A DNA stretch of 64,000 nt. Origin: JBAZWV01 sp964393325 (GTDB taxonomy: Bacteria > Patescibacteriota > Patescibacteriia > 2-12-FULL-60-25). The position numbers and the translations under genes were made by a program. Under the pieces are notes generated by a model. It had not been told where the DNA came from. It did no database searches and saw nothing but the letters and a program-made list of their open reading frames with translations. Shown piece by piece: positions 9,566 through 18,097 of the stretch; position 1 is the first letter of the stretch, and each line of letters begins with the position of its first letter. The stretch spans positions 56,636-120,635 of the forward strand of contig CAYMTE010000001.1 of assembly GCA_964393325.1 (NCBI GenBank), given 5' to 3'.

Positions 9566-10269
9566 TCACGTTTATTTTTCCTGCCTACAACGAAGCGGAA
9601 AATCTCAAGCGATTTCCCGTTGAAGTCATCCCGGTGTTTGATGCGCTTCATGAACCGTATGAGATTCTTGTAATTGACGATGGAAGCAAGGACGATACGG
9701 CGCAGGTTGCGGCGAGCCTTGGAGGCCCTGTTCGACTCGTGAAGCACGACGTGAATCAAGGACTTGGTGCGGCGATCCGCACGGGGATTCGTGACGCAAA
9801 AGGCGATCTTGTGATCACGATGGATACGGATCTGACGTTTGCGCCTTCACTCGTCGCGTCGCTGCTTGATCGGTTTAAGAAAGGCGATGTTGATGTGGTT
9901 TCGGGTTCGCCAAAAATGGCAGGCGCAGGGTATGACAAGAAAATCCCGTTGTATCGTGTGGCGATGTCGTACGCCGCGTCGCTCGTGTACGCCATCGTGA
10001 TGGGGAAGCGAATGCACGACGTGAGTCCGATATTTCGATTGTACAAACGCGAACAGCTTGTGACGTTGCCATTACAATCCACGAAGTTTGATATTAACGC
10101 CGAGATTCTTTTTTTCCTTATTCGCGACAAGCGACGAATTGTCGAAATTCCCGCGCCGCTCACGCAACGTATTTTAGGTGAGAGCAAGTTGGATTACCGG
10201 AAAGAGACGATTCGCCATCTCAAACTCATCTGGCGCATGTTGAAGCTCCGATTCCGGCTCGCACGGTAA
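9562..10269 (+). CDS. Glycosyltransferase family 2, dolichyl/polyprenyl-phosphate sugar synthase-like
   Basis: 235 residues from ATG 9562 (ATGA overlap). Shows the GT-A motifs FPAYNEAEN, IDDGSKDDT and the metal-binding MDTDL. Size and motifs match DPM1-like enzymes without a membrane tail, which transfer a sugar from an NDP-sugar to polyprenyl phosphate. Such a product could feed the membrane domain of the fusion gene at 4031; that link is inferred. It is the last gene of this operon; no clear terminator follows before the next promoter at 10282. Confidence 0.82.
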   Translation: MITFIFPAYNEAENLKRFPVEVIPVFDALHEPYEILVIDDGSKDDTAQVAASLGGPVRLVKHDVNQGLGAAIRTGIRDAKGDLVITMDTDLTFAPSLVASLLDRFKKGDVDVVSGSPKMAGAGYDKKIPLYRVAMSYAASLVYAIVMGKRMHDVSPIFRLYKREQLVTLPLQSTKFDINAEILFFLIRDKRRIVEIPAPLTQRILGESKLDYRKETIRHLKLIWRMLKLRFRLAR

Positions 10270-10281
10270 CATCAAGTACTC

Positions 10282-10310
10282 TTGACATTTCGATGAATGT
10301 TGTGTAGGTT
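10282..10310 (+). promoter_or_regulatory. Promoter for the isolated unknown gene at 10400
   Basis: A perfect -35 TTGACA (10282-10287), 17-base spacer and -10 TAGGTT (10305-10310). Transcription should start near 10317, giving a leader of about 83 bases. A second TTGACA at 10323 has no convincing -10. Confidence 0.6.
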
Positions 10311-10331
10311 CGGCGTAGCTGTTTGACATAC

Positions 10332-10372
10332 CGTGAATTGTCGAGGCGGATGGTCCGCTCACGCAATTCGCG
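10332..10372 (+). promoter_or_regulatory. Folded 5' leader of the isolated unknown gene
   Basis: CGTGAATTG (10332-10340) pairs with CAATTCGCG (10364-10372) over 9 bp with one G-T wobble, enclosing a second hairpin GCGGA/TCCGC (10346-10350 with 10354-10358, loop TGG). The ribosome binding site GGAGGT (10385-10390) lies just downstream. No known riboswitch or leader family is recognised. Confidence 0.5.
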
Positions 10373-10399
10373 TAAACGGCGAACGGAGGTCAAGCCATC

Positions 10400-11401
10400 A
10401 TGGCCGAGCCTTGGAAGAAGATCCCCGCAGATCTGTCGGCGTCAACGAATGCCGTCATCTCGGATGCAGGTGGGACGGACGAAGATGCGGCCTGGGTCCG
10501 CGCCAACAATGGCAAGAACGCCAAGCTGCTGGTTACTTGGATTCGCGAGCAGCGCGGAGCCGAGGAGGCTGCTCTCGAGCTTGCAATGCAATCGCCCTCG
10601 TCATATCGCGGCGAATGGTGGAACGAGCGGGCTAAGGGTCCGTACTGGCAGTACCCGCCGGGCTGGAAGATGAACGATGTGCTCGTGCAGCGCTCGCTCC
10701 TAGTGCCCCACCTGCGCGGTCTCGACGCTTCACACATCGAGCCACTCCTGCGGCGTTACCTCGTGGCCGACGCCTATGCCACGGAGCATCGCGGAGGCTA
10801 TCGCGTCGCGCCGAGCAACGGCAATCGCCTTCTCCTGCCTGACGGCATGGACGGGCTCCTGACCCTCCCGAAGCTCGACAGGCTCGCGAGCCTCGTGAGC
10901 GGCAAGAAGGGCTGGACCGACATCAACAAGGCCATCTCGTTCCTCCTGGGAGTTCTGCGCGAATTCGTCCCGTCCTTCAAGGACTGGACCGAGGGCCGCT
11001 TCTGCTCGGAGTTTCACCGACTGAACGACACCGTGGCCCGCGCCCTCGCCGAGGATGCAGCCAGGACGCCTGGCGACTTCCATGTTCTCCCTGTGCAGTC
11101 CGGCGCACTCTATGCCGGATACAGCGTCCGCGCTGCCCGCGGTCACATCGCAGCTCGTCACCGCGAGTACGGGATGCCGTGCTTCATGGCCGCGTGCCTC
11201 ATCCTCGGAAGCCCCGGACGCATCGCCGAAGGAGCTCTCGTCATGGACTGCGCCGGTACCGAGAGGGCTACGGACGCAGGCGGCGATTTCCGCGGCGCCC
11301 CGTGCTTCCGCTGGCGCGACGGTCAGCCCGGGTTCGGCAGCTTCTGGATCAACGGCCCGCGCTCGTACTGCGGGTCTGCCTCCTTCGTCCTCCCGGAGTG
11401 A
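10400..11401 (+). CDS. Unknown protein, composition-deviant isolated gene
   Basis: 333 residues; no family recognised. No signal peptide or membrane helix is evident. The protein has a Trp-rich stretch near residues 74-92 (EWWNERAKGPYWQYPPGW) and a Cys- and Gly-rich C-terminal third. Codon use is rich in GCC, CTC, GAC and AAG, unlike the CGT/GCG/GAT-rich neighbours, and it carries a strong Shine-Dalgarno GGAGGT nine bases before ATG, whereas its neighbours rely on coupling. It has its own promoter, folded leader and terminator, so it forms a self-contained unit between two glycan operons. This suggests horizontal acquisition or a differently expressed gene; its function is unknown. Confidence 0.75.
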   Translation: MAEPWKKIPADLSASTNAVISDAGGTDEDAAWVRANNGKNAKLLVTWIREQRGAEEAALELAMQSPSSYRGEWWNERAKGPYWQYPPGWKMNDVLVQRSLLVPHLRGLDASHIEPLLRRYLVADAYATEHRGGYRVAPSNGNRLLLPDGMDGLLTLPKLDRLASLVSGKKGWTDINKAISFLLGVLREFVPSFKDWTEGRFCSEFHRLNDTVARALAEDAARTPGDFHVLPVQSGALYAGYSVRAARGHIAARHREYGMPCFMAACLILGSPGRIAEGALVMDCAGTERATDAGGDFRGAPCFRWRDGQPGFGSFWINGPRSYCGSASFVLPE

Positions 11402-11474
11402 CAGTTCTCATCTCTTCGCTTCTTGCCCCTTCTTATTTCCTTTCTGTCTTACCCCTTATCTTTCTCCGATAAGG

Positions 11475-11508
11475 ACAGGCCCTGTACCAACTCTGGTGCG
11501 GGGCTTGT
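11475..11508 (+). terminator. Intrinsic terminator after the isolated unknown gene
   Basis: A 14-bp stem with three G-T wobbles (11475-11488 with 11495-11508), six-base loop, then a T-rich tail TTGTTA. The region 11402-11474 before it is pyrimidine-rich and holds no gene. Confidence 0.75.
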
Positions 11509-11526
11509 TTGTTATCCGTTTCACCA

Positions 11527-11555
11527 TTGTCAGATACGGGGTTTAGGGCTACGCT
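11527..11555 (+). promoter_or_regulatory. Promoter for the wecB operon
   Basis: TTGTCA (11527-11532), 17-base spacer, TACGCT (11550-11555). Predicted start about 11562, only about 12 bases before ATG 11574; no Shine-Dalgarno is visible in between. Confidence 0.5.
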
Positions 11556-11573
11556 ACGGCCCAGAAACCCTTC

Positions 11574-12650
11574 ATGAAAAAACTGGTGTTATTGGCCGGT
11601 GCACGGCCGAATTTCATGAAAATTGCCCCGCTCCACCGGGCGCTTTCGGAGCGGAATTTTGGGTTGTTTTTGGTTCATACCGGCCAGCATTCGGATCCGC
11701 TGATGTCGGATATCTTTTTTTCAGAACTCGGCATTCCGGCGCCGGACGCGCATCTTGGCGTCGGCTTTGGAGATCGGCTGACGCAGACGAAGAAAATCAT
11801 CGACGCGCTCGTGCCGATTTTGCATGCGCAGACGCCGGATGCGTTGCTCGTCGTAGGCGATGTGACGTCCACGTCCGCCGGAGCCATCGCAGGAACCGTC
11901 GCAGGCATTCCGGTGATTCATGTTGAAGCCGGACTTCGGAGTTTTAACTGGCGCATGCCGGAAGAATTAAATCGAAACATCGCGGATCATCATTCGCACT
12001 ACTTGTTCGTGAGCGATCCGTCAGGCCTTGAACATCTTGCGCATGAAGGCATTCCGTCTGATCGCGTTCATTATGTCGGCAACGTCATGATCGATACGCT
12101 ACGTCGGCTCGAGGCGCGCGCGGATGCCTCGGATGTGTTGTCGCGTCTTGGTCTCGCGGCTGGATCGTATGGCGTGCTCACGATGCATCGTCCCGAGAAT
12201 GTGGATCATCCCGAAACGCTTGCGCATCTGTGGAAGATCATGAATGAGGTTGCGGAACGCATCCCGCTGATTTTTCCGGTTCATCCACGCACGCGACAAC
12301 GGTTTGTGGATTTTGGCATGACGCTGGACGGAGCCGTGCGATTGATCGATCCGCTTGGGTATCTCGACATGCTTGCGCTCACAAAACGCGCATCCATGGT
12401 GTTGACCGATTCCGGGGGTGTACAAGAAGAGACGACAGCACTCGGCGTTCCGTGTCTCACGCTTCGCGAGCAGACCGAACGTCCGGTAACGGTCAGCGTC
12501 GGGACGAGCGAAGTGCTTGGGCGAGACCGCGAGGCGATTTTGAATGCCGTTGATCGTGTGCGTCGCGGCGAGTGGAAGCGCGGGGGTATTCCGGAGGGAT
12601 GGGATGGGAACGCGGCGTCGCGTATCGCGGATATTTTGAAAAATCTCTAA
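11574..12650 (+). CDS. wecB: UDP-N-acetylglucosamine 2-epimerase (non-hydrolysing)
   Basis: 358 residues, the usual length. Interconverts UDP-GlcNAc and UDP-ManNAc. Visible family residues include the N-terminal GARPNFMKIAP, HTGQH, the catalytic acids in GDVTST and EAGLRS, PEELNR, and the catalytic histidine in MHRPEN. The C-terminal TDSGGVQEE nucleotide-binding motif is intact. It is the first gene of a six-gene + strand operon and has a paralogue at 15571 in the same operon. UDP-ManNAc would serve as precursor for ManNAc residues or uronic derivatives. Confidence 0.92.
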   Translation: MKKLVLLAGARPNFMKIAPLHRALSERNFGLFLVHTGQHSDPLMSDIFFSELGIPAPDAHLGVGFGDRLTQTKKIIDALVPILHAQTPDALLVVGDVTSTSAGAIAGTVAGIPVIHVEAGLRSFNWRMPEELNRNIADHHSHYLFVSDPSGLEHLAHEGIPSDRVHYVGNVMIDTLRRLEARADASDVLSRLGLAAGSYGVLTMHRPENVDHPETLAHLWKIMNEVAERIPLIFPVHPRTRQRFVDFGMTLDGAVRLIDPLGYLDMLALTKRASMVLTDSGGVQEETTALGVPCLTLREQTERPVTVSVGTSEVLGRDREAILNAVDRVRRGEWKRGGIPEGWDGNAASRIADILKNL

Positions 12651-12654
12651 TCAC

Positions 12655-13677
12655 ATGCGCCAAAAACTTTTGTTCATCACGCCGAAGATCGATGAATCAC
12701 ACGATGATCTTGCGTTTGCGAGCTTGTGGGCGAAAGCCTTCCAGGACGGGGGATTCGATGTCGAGGTAATTTGTACGCATCTCGGAACGTATACGCAGTC
12801 GATGCCGGTGCATTCGCTTGGCGGCGAGAAGGGCGCGTCGCGTCTCGCGCAATTTTTGCGGTTTCAAAAACTCATCATGACGCTGAACTACGATCGCGTG
12901 TTCGTGCACATGACGCCGCGATGGCTCGGCGCTGGCACGTGGTGGTGGTTTGTGCGCCGCATCCCGACGTATTTGTGGTTTACGCATTACACGCGAACGT
13001 TGTCGCTTAAAATCGGTGACAAGATTGTGAAGCGGATGTTTGCTGCAACAAAGGACAGTTTGCCTCATTATGAGGGTGATCCACGGAAGATCGTGACCGG
13101 CCACGGCATTGATACGCGGTTTTGGGATGTGCCGGAACTTCCGGATGCGGAACGAGAACCGGCGACGCACTTGTTGGCCGTGCACCGTATTTCACGCTCC
13201 AAACGATTTGAGGTCGTGTTAAAAACGCTTGCGCTCTTGCCGCCGGAATACCACCTCACGCATTACGGTCGTCCCATGGATCCGACGCAGGACCCGGAAT
13301 ATGCGGCAGAACTGGAACGCCTGGTGAAAGAGTTGCGCTTGGAAGATCGCGTGACGTTCATGGGATCACGTCCGATGCCGGAACTCCGATCCGTGTATCC
13401 ACGGTTCCGGACGTTTATCAATCTTGTTCCGAAGACAATCGATAAGACGGCGCTGGAAGCGATGTATGCGGGGCTCACGCCGATCCTTGCGCCAGATCAA
13501 TCCGAAGCCATCGGTTGGCCGGAACATCCGGTTGATGAATCACCGGCAGCTGTGGCGACGTTTATTAAACATCTTCGCCTGGTCCCGCGTGCGGAACTGC
13601 GGAAGATCGTGGAAGAACGACATAGCCTTGCGGCGTTGATCGAGAAGATGGCGGTGTACATCCGACCGGGCAATTGA
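12655..13677 (+). CDS. Glycosyltransferase, GT-B fold (GT4-like)
   Basis: 340 residues. The C-terminal half looks like a donor-binding GT4 domain: VHRISRSKRFEVVLKTL, LEDRVTFMGSRPMPEL and a DKTALEAMYAGLTPIL segment that replaces the classic E-x7-E. The N-terminal half (LLFITPKIDESHDDLAF) is less conserved, so donor and acceptor cannot be named. It lies four bases after wecB and one base before asnB, so it is clearly part of the operon. Confidence 0.75.
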   Translation: MRQKLLFITPKIDESHDDLAFASLWAKAFQDGGFDVEVICTHLGTYTQSMPVHSLGGEKGASRLAQFLRFQKLIMTLNYDRVFVHMTPRWLGAGTWWWFVRRIPTYLWFTHYTRTLSLKIGDKIVKRMFAATKDSLPHYEGDPRKIVTGHGIDTRFWDVPELPDAEREPATHLLAVHRISRSKRFEVVLKTLALLPPEYHLTHYGRPMDPTQDPEYAAELERLVKELRLEDRVTFMGSRPMPELRSVYPRFRTFINLVPKTIDKTALEAMYAGLTPILAPDQSEAIGWPEHPVDESPAAVATFIKHLRLVPRAELRKIVEERHSLAALIEKMAVYIRPGN

Positions 13678-13678
13678 T

Positions 13679-15535
13679 ATGTGCGGCATCAACGGATTCA
13701 CGTTTTCCGATCCGGAGCGACTCCGCCGGATGCATGCGGCAACGCGCCATCGTGGACCGGATGACGAAGGATTTTTTGAAGCAGATGGCATCTCGCTCGC
13801 GCACAATCGACTCGCGATCATTGATCTTTCTCCGGGCGGACATCAGCCGATGACGACGCCGGACGGTCGGTATACGATCGTATTCAACGGCGAGATTTAC
13901 AATTATCGCGATCTCAAGCGCGAGCTCGAAGCGGCGGGGGAGACGTTTCGTTCGTCGTCTGACACGGAGGTGTTGCTCGCGGCGTTTGCGCGGTGGGGAG
14001 ACGCATCGTTTCAAAAATTGAACGGCATTTTTGCGTGCGCTCTTTGGGATCGAAATGAAAAACGTCTCACGGTGGCGCGCGATCATATTGGCGTGAAGCC
14101 AGTGTATTATCATTGGGATGGTTCACGTTTTTCTTTTTCATCCGAACTGAAAGCGCTTCTTGATCCGACGGTCTCGCGTGAGATCGATCGAGATGCGCTC
14201 GGTCTGTATTTCCGGTTGCTGTATGTGCCGGGTCCGCGGACGATGTTTGCCGCGATCAAGAAGCTACAACCCGGACACGTCGCGACGATCAAGGACGGAA
14301 CACTCGAGGTCCGTCCGTTTTGGCAGCTTCGCGAAGGTGCGCCGTTTACGCGTCGCGAAGAGGCGGTCGAGGCGATTCGCGCCGGCGTGCGGCGTGCGGT
14401 CGAACGACAGCTCGTCTCCGATCGTCCGCTTGGCGTCTTTTTGTCTGGCGGCATTGATTCCACGGCCGTGCTTGGCGTGATGCGTGAGCAGACGACGGGT
14501 CCGATCAAGACGTTTACGGTTGGATACGAGACGGATATCCAATCCGAGCGCTACAACGCAGACGCGGATCTTGCGGCGCGAACGGCAGCGCATTTTGGAT
14601 GCGAGCATCATGCGTTTAAGCTCACGGCGGATGAGGCGGTTGCGCATCTCGCGGATATTGCGCGGCACATGGACGAGCCGGTGGTGAATCACATCCAGTC
14701 CTCGACGTATCTTCTTGCGCGTCTGGCGAAGCCGCACATCACCGTCGCACTTGGTGGAGATGGCGGAGATGAACTCTTCGGCGGCTATCCGCGGTATTGG
14801 TACAGCGCGTTCATCGATCGACTGCAGTCGTTCCCGATTCCGGCGCGAGACCGTGTCCTGTCATGTGTCGTTGGAACGGTGCTGGGAAAGACGCAGGATG
14901 TTTCAAAGTTTTTGTCCACGCCCGGTCTTGAGCGACATTTGTCCTTCATCGCCCAGAAAGAGTTGTCGCTTCGTCGGTTTGTGAAGCCGGACGTACTTGC
15001 GAACGACGTCCTTCGCGATGTGTTCCGTCCGATGTTTGCGGAACCGTGGAAGGATGCGACGAATCAGCTGATGGCGGCAGATATCGCAACATGGTTGCCG
15101 GATGAATCGCTTGTGCGAACGGATAAATTGACGATGGCGGCGGCACTGGAAGAGCGTGTACCGCTTCTCGATCCCGAACTCGTCGAGCTCGCGTTCCGCG
15201 TCCCGTCGAAATGGAAACTTGGCACGAAGAAGCAAGGAAAGAAGATTTTTATCGATGCGATGGATCCGTATCTTCCGGATTTCATCAAGCGTGAAGAAAA
15301 GCGCCCGTGGCTTTCGCCGATGGCAAAATGGATTCGTGGACCGTTGCTTCCGTTTATGCGCGAGGTGTTGTCGGATGATTTTGCGCCGGGAACGGACGCG
15401 TATCTTGACCTTGCCGCGGCACGAACAATGCTCGAGGAACACGTCTCCGGTCATGCGTATGCTTTGCATGAATTGTGGGCAATTGTGACGTTTCAGCTCT
15501 GGTATCGGGAGTTTATGCACGTCGGCCGAGGTTGA
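13679..15535 (+). CDS. asnB: Asparagine synthase (glutamine-hydrolysing)
   Basis: 618 residues and complete. It begins MCGINGF, so after Met removal Cys2 is the glutaminase nucleophile, and RHRGPDDEG and NGEIYNY of the glutaminase domain follow. The synthetase domain has the PP-loop SGGIDS near residue 255 and GDGGDELFGGYPRY. The family makes asparagine, but members inside surface-polysaccharide operons (WbpS-like) are thought to amidate uronic acids. Location between wecB-type and glycosyltransferase genes, plus a second homologue at the window start, favours the decorating role here, by inference. Confidence 0.92.
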   Translation: MCGINGFTFSDPERLRRMHAATRHRGPDDEGFFEADGISLAHNRLAIIDLSPGGHQPMTTPDGRYTIVFNGEIYNYRDLKRELEAAGETFRSSSDTEVLLAAFARWGDASFQKLNGIFACALWDRNEKRLTVARDHIGVKPVYYHWDGSRFSFSSELKALLDPTVSREIDRDALGLYFRLLYVPGPRTMFAAIKKLQPGHVATIKDGTLEVRPFWQLREGAPFTRREEAVEAIRAGVRRAVERQLVSDRPLGVFLSGGIDSTAVLGVMREQTTGPIKTFTVGYETDIQSERYNADADLAARTAAHFGCEHHAFKLTADEAVAHLADIARHMDEPVVNHIQSSTYLLARLAKPHITVALGGDGGDELFGGYPRYWYSAFIDRLQSFPIPARDRVLSCVVGTVLGKTQDVSKFLSTPGLERHLSFIAQKELSLRRFVKPDVLANDVLRDVFRPMFAEPWKDATNQLMAADIATWLPDESLVRTDKLTMAAALEERVPLLDPELVELAFRVPSKWKLGTKKQGKKIFIDAMDPYLPDFIKREEKRPWLSPMAKWIRGPLLPFMREVLSDDFAPGTDAYLDLAAARTMLEEHVSGHAYALHELWAIVTFQLWYREFMHVGRG

Positions 15536-15560
15536 CATTTTCATTCATTTCACGCACCCT
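15532..15560 (+). promoter_or_regulatory. Possible internal promoter before second wecB
   Basis: TTGACA (15532-15537) overlaps the asnB stop; a 17-base spacer leads to CACCCT (15555-15560), a weak -10. ATG 15571 follows 10 bases later. Confidence 0.35.
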
Positions 15561-15570
15561 GCAGCCAGTC

Positions 15571-16650
15571 ATGATTGTCTTCATTCTCGGCACGCGCCCC
15601 GAAATTATCAAGTGCGCGCCCGTGATTCATGAAGCCCGGCGTCGCGGGGTTCCGTTTGCGATTGTTCATACTGGCCAGCATTATTCGCCGGAACTCGACG
15701 CCGTATTTTTTCATGAGCTCGACCTGCCGCAGGCGACGTATAACATCCATGTCGGATCTCTTCCGCCGGCAAAGCAAATTGCCGCGATGTTGAACGGATT
15801 GCACGACGTGCTCACGGAACTTCGTCCAAAGGTGGTGATGGTTCAGGGCGATACAAATTCCGTGCTTGGAGGTGCGCTCGCCGCGCATAAGATGGGAATT
15901 CCGGTCGCGCATCTCGAAGCAGGTCTTCGGAGCGATGATTGGGAGATGCCGGAAGAGGCGAATCGCGTCCTCGCGGGCATGATCGCGGACGTTCATTTTT
16001 GTCCGACGCCGATTCAGCAGGAACGTCTCGCTCGCGAAACGATCACGGACGGTGTGCATGTTGTTGGTAATACGATTGTTGACGCGGCGGTGCATTATGC
16101 GGAGGTCGCGGCAACAAAGAGCGATGTGCTCATGCGTGTTGGAGTTGAAGGACGTCCATACGCGCTCTTGACCATGCATCGTCCGCACAACGTGGACGAT
16201 CCAGCGCGACTTCGTGCAATGCTCGATGCGATCGGTGCTGCAGCGACTACGCACGGTCTTGCGGTCGTATTCCCGGTTCATCCGCGCACGGCAGCGGTGA
16301 TGAAGACGTCGGGCATCGTGCTTGCTGACCCGTTTATCACGACCGAGCCGCTGGGATATTTGGATACGCTTCGATTACTCTCTCAGGCGAAGGTCGTCCT
16401 TACGGACTCTGGAGGTATTCAAGAAGAGGCGTGCATTTTGCGCGTACCGTCTGTCACGCTTCGATCTACAACCGAACGACCAGAAACGCTGCACGTGGGA
16501 GCGAGTGTGCTTTGCGCGGATACGAATCCAGACAATTTGACGGATCTTGTCCGTACGCAATTGTCGAAAGAACGAGTGTGGGATAATCCGTTTGGAGACG
16601 GGAAGACTGCTGTTCGCGTGCTCGACATTCTGTCGGCGTATCTGAAATAA
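15571..16650 (+). CDS. wecB: UDP-N-acetylglucosamine 2-epimerase family, second copy
   Basis: 359 residues from ATG 15571; the longer frame to 15475 overlaps asnB and adds nothing like the family. Contains LGTRPEIIK, HTGQHYS, GDTNSV, EAGLRSDDWEMPEEANR and TDSGGIQEE. The motif around the catalytic histidine is MHRPHNVD rather than the usual HRPEN, so substrate preference may differ from the first copy. Divergent parts suggest an old duplication or separate acquisition, not a recent tandem copy. Possible products are UDP-ManNAc or a 2-epimer of a modified UDP-amino sugar. Confidence 0.88.
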   Translation: MIVFILGTRPEIIKCAPVIHEARRRGVPFAIVHTGQHYSPELDAVFFHELDLPQATYNIHVGSLPPAKQIAAMLNGLHDVLTELRPKVVMVQGDTNSVLGGALAAHKMGIPVAHLEAGLRSDDWEMPEEANRVLAGMIADVHFCPTPIQQERLARETITDGVHVVGNTIVDAAVHYAEVAATKSDVLMRVGVEGRPYALLTMHRPHNVDDPARLRAMLDAIGAAATTHGLAVVFPVHPRTAAVMKTSGIVLADPFITTEPLGYLDTLRLLSQAKVVLTDSGGIQEEACILRVPSVTLRSTTERPETLHVGASVLCADTNPDNLTDLVRTQLSKERVWDNPFGDGKTAVRVLDILSAYLK

Positions 16651-16657
16651 TCGTTGT

Positions 16658-17476
16658 ATGAAGATTCCTTGCTCCGTGCCGATTCTCACGCTGAACGCCG
16701 CATGGAGTCTCCCGGATCTGTTGCCGATGCTCGTGGAGAATTTCGACGACGTGTTTATCGTTGATGGAAACAGCACGGATGGCACACAAGAAATTGCACG
16801 CTCGCTCGGTGTGCGTATAGAAAAACAGTTTGCGACGGACGAGCCGAATCAGCGCATCACGCATTTTGCGCGCGCACGGTTTCATTCGTGGAGTCTTGCG
16901 AAATACGATTGGATCTATTGGATCGATGCGGATGAGCTGCCGACGCCGGAACAAATCGCACAGGTTCGCGAGATCGTCGCACGGAATGACATCAAAGAGG
17001 TTCATCGATTCATTCGTCTCGCGCGTCTTCCGGATGGTCGTGTCGTTCGTCACGCACTTTTTTATCCAGAGTACACGCCGCGTTTGTTTCATCGCGCATC
17101 CGGCGCCACGCTTGTTGATCGTCCCGTGCATGAAAAATTCATTATTCCTCGTGACGTCCGTCTCGTCGATCATCCGGAAACGTATATCGCGCGGTGGACG
17201 GCGCCGGCGGACATGTGGAAACGGCAGCGTCGGTACATCGATATGGATACCGAAAGTATTCCGAAGACGGTGTGGGGACTTATTCGATGGGTGTATCTCT
17301 ACAATCTTCGTTCTCTTCTCGGTCAATGCTACCGCGCGGTTCGTGCGTCGATCCTCGGATGGATTCGTCATGAGCCGGCGCTTCCGTGGGCATACAACGC
17401 GTACTTTTTGCTGTATCGTGTGATTGTGATGCGTGAAAGTACGCGTGTGTGGTTTAAAAAACGTCGCGCGACATAA
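16658..17476 (+). CDS. Glycosyltransferase family 2
   Basis: 272 residues. GT-A motifs: PILTLNAAWSL at the N terminus, FIVDGNSTDGTQEIA and WIDADELPT (DxD-type metal site). The layout resembles WaaE/KdtX-like family 2 enzymes with a C-terminal region containing several Trp and Arg residues (WTAPADMWKRQRRYID). Likely adds one sugar on the cytoplasmic face. Located seven bases after the second wecB in the same operon. Confidence 0.82.
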   Translation: MKIPCSVPILTLNAAWSLPDLLPMLVENFDDVFIVDGNSTDGTQEIARSLGVRIEKQFATDEPNQRITHFARARFHSWSLAKYDWIYWIDADELPTPEQIAQVREIVARNDIKEVHRFIRLARLPDGRVVRHALFYPEYTPRLFHRASGATLVDRPVHEKFIIPRDVRLVDHPETYIARWTAPADMWKRQRRYIDMDTESIPKTVWGLIRWVYLYNLRSLLGQCYRAVRASILGWIRHEPALPWAYNAYFLLYRVIVMRESTRVWFKKRRAT

Positions 17477-17479
17477 TAT

Positions 17480-18097
17480 ATGCAAACAGCATGGGATGTA
17501 TTCGTGAATGAGGCAATTCGTTCGGCGCTTCAGCCGGGAACGGATGTCCTTGATATCGGCGCAGGACTACGGATCGACGCATCGCGAGGCAATGTTGAAG
17601 ATCCGACGCACGCGTGGATCAAGCCACTTGTTGCGCAGACGAGATACAAGGTGATGGATCCGGTGGATACGTATCATCCGGATATTGTTGGTGATATTCA
17701 CGCCATGCCGCTTCCGGATGCATCGTTTGACGCGATGTTCTGCATGGCGGTTCTGGAGCATGTCGGTAGGCCGTGGGTTGCCGTATCAGAAATGCGGCGC
17801 GTTCTCAAGCCGGGCGGGAGACTTGTGGCCTACGTGCCGTTCCTCTCGCCGTATCATGCGATGCCAGGATATTACGGCGATTATTTTCGATATACCGAAG
17901 ACGGCATCCGATCTCTACTCACGGACTGGCAAGAGGTGAAGGTGATGGGTGTTCGCGGTCCGATCGAGACGATTGTACATCTCTTGCCTGGCGGATTGAC
18001 GGATTCGCCGGTGGGAGCTCTCGCACGTTGGATTGATACGAAGCGGAAAAGCTCCGGGAAACAGGTATCCGGATTTTATATCAACGCCGTTCGCTAA
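17480..18097 (+). CDS. Class I SAM-dependent methyltransferase
   Basis: 205 residues. SAM-binding VLDIGAGL at the start, then DIVGDIHAMPLPDASFDAM and MAVLEHVGRPW, typical of Methyltransf_11. The first glycine loop is followed by an insertion instead of the usual short helix. It closes the operon starting at 11574. Its last 17 bases overlap the 3' end of the convergent membrane gene. Related proteins occur at 19589 and 25122, so three similar methyltransferases decorate this locus. Confidence 0.8.
   Translation: MQTAWDVFVNEAIRSALQPGTDVLDIGAGLRIDASRGNVEDPTHAWIKPLVAQTRYKVMDPVDTYHPDIVGDIHAMPLPDASFDAMFCMAVLEHVGRPWVAVSEMRRVLKPGGRLVAYVPFLSPYHAMPGYYGDYFRYTEDGIRSLLTDWQEVKVMGVRGPIETIVHLLPGGLTDSPVGALARWIDTKRKSSGKQVSGFYINAVR

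Noticed and set aside
10323..10351. Second TTGACA at 10323 as an alternative promoter for the isolated gene
   Set aside because: The bases 17 downstream (GCGGAT) do not resemble a -10, and they lie within the leader hairpin.
16466..17485. A 339-residue minus-strand frame opposite wecB and GT2
   Set aside because: Shadow of two genes with intact motifs, spanning their intergenic junction without any family signal.
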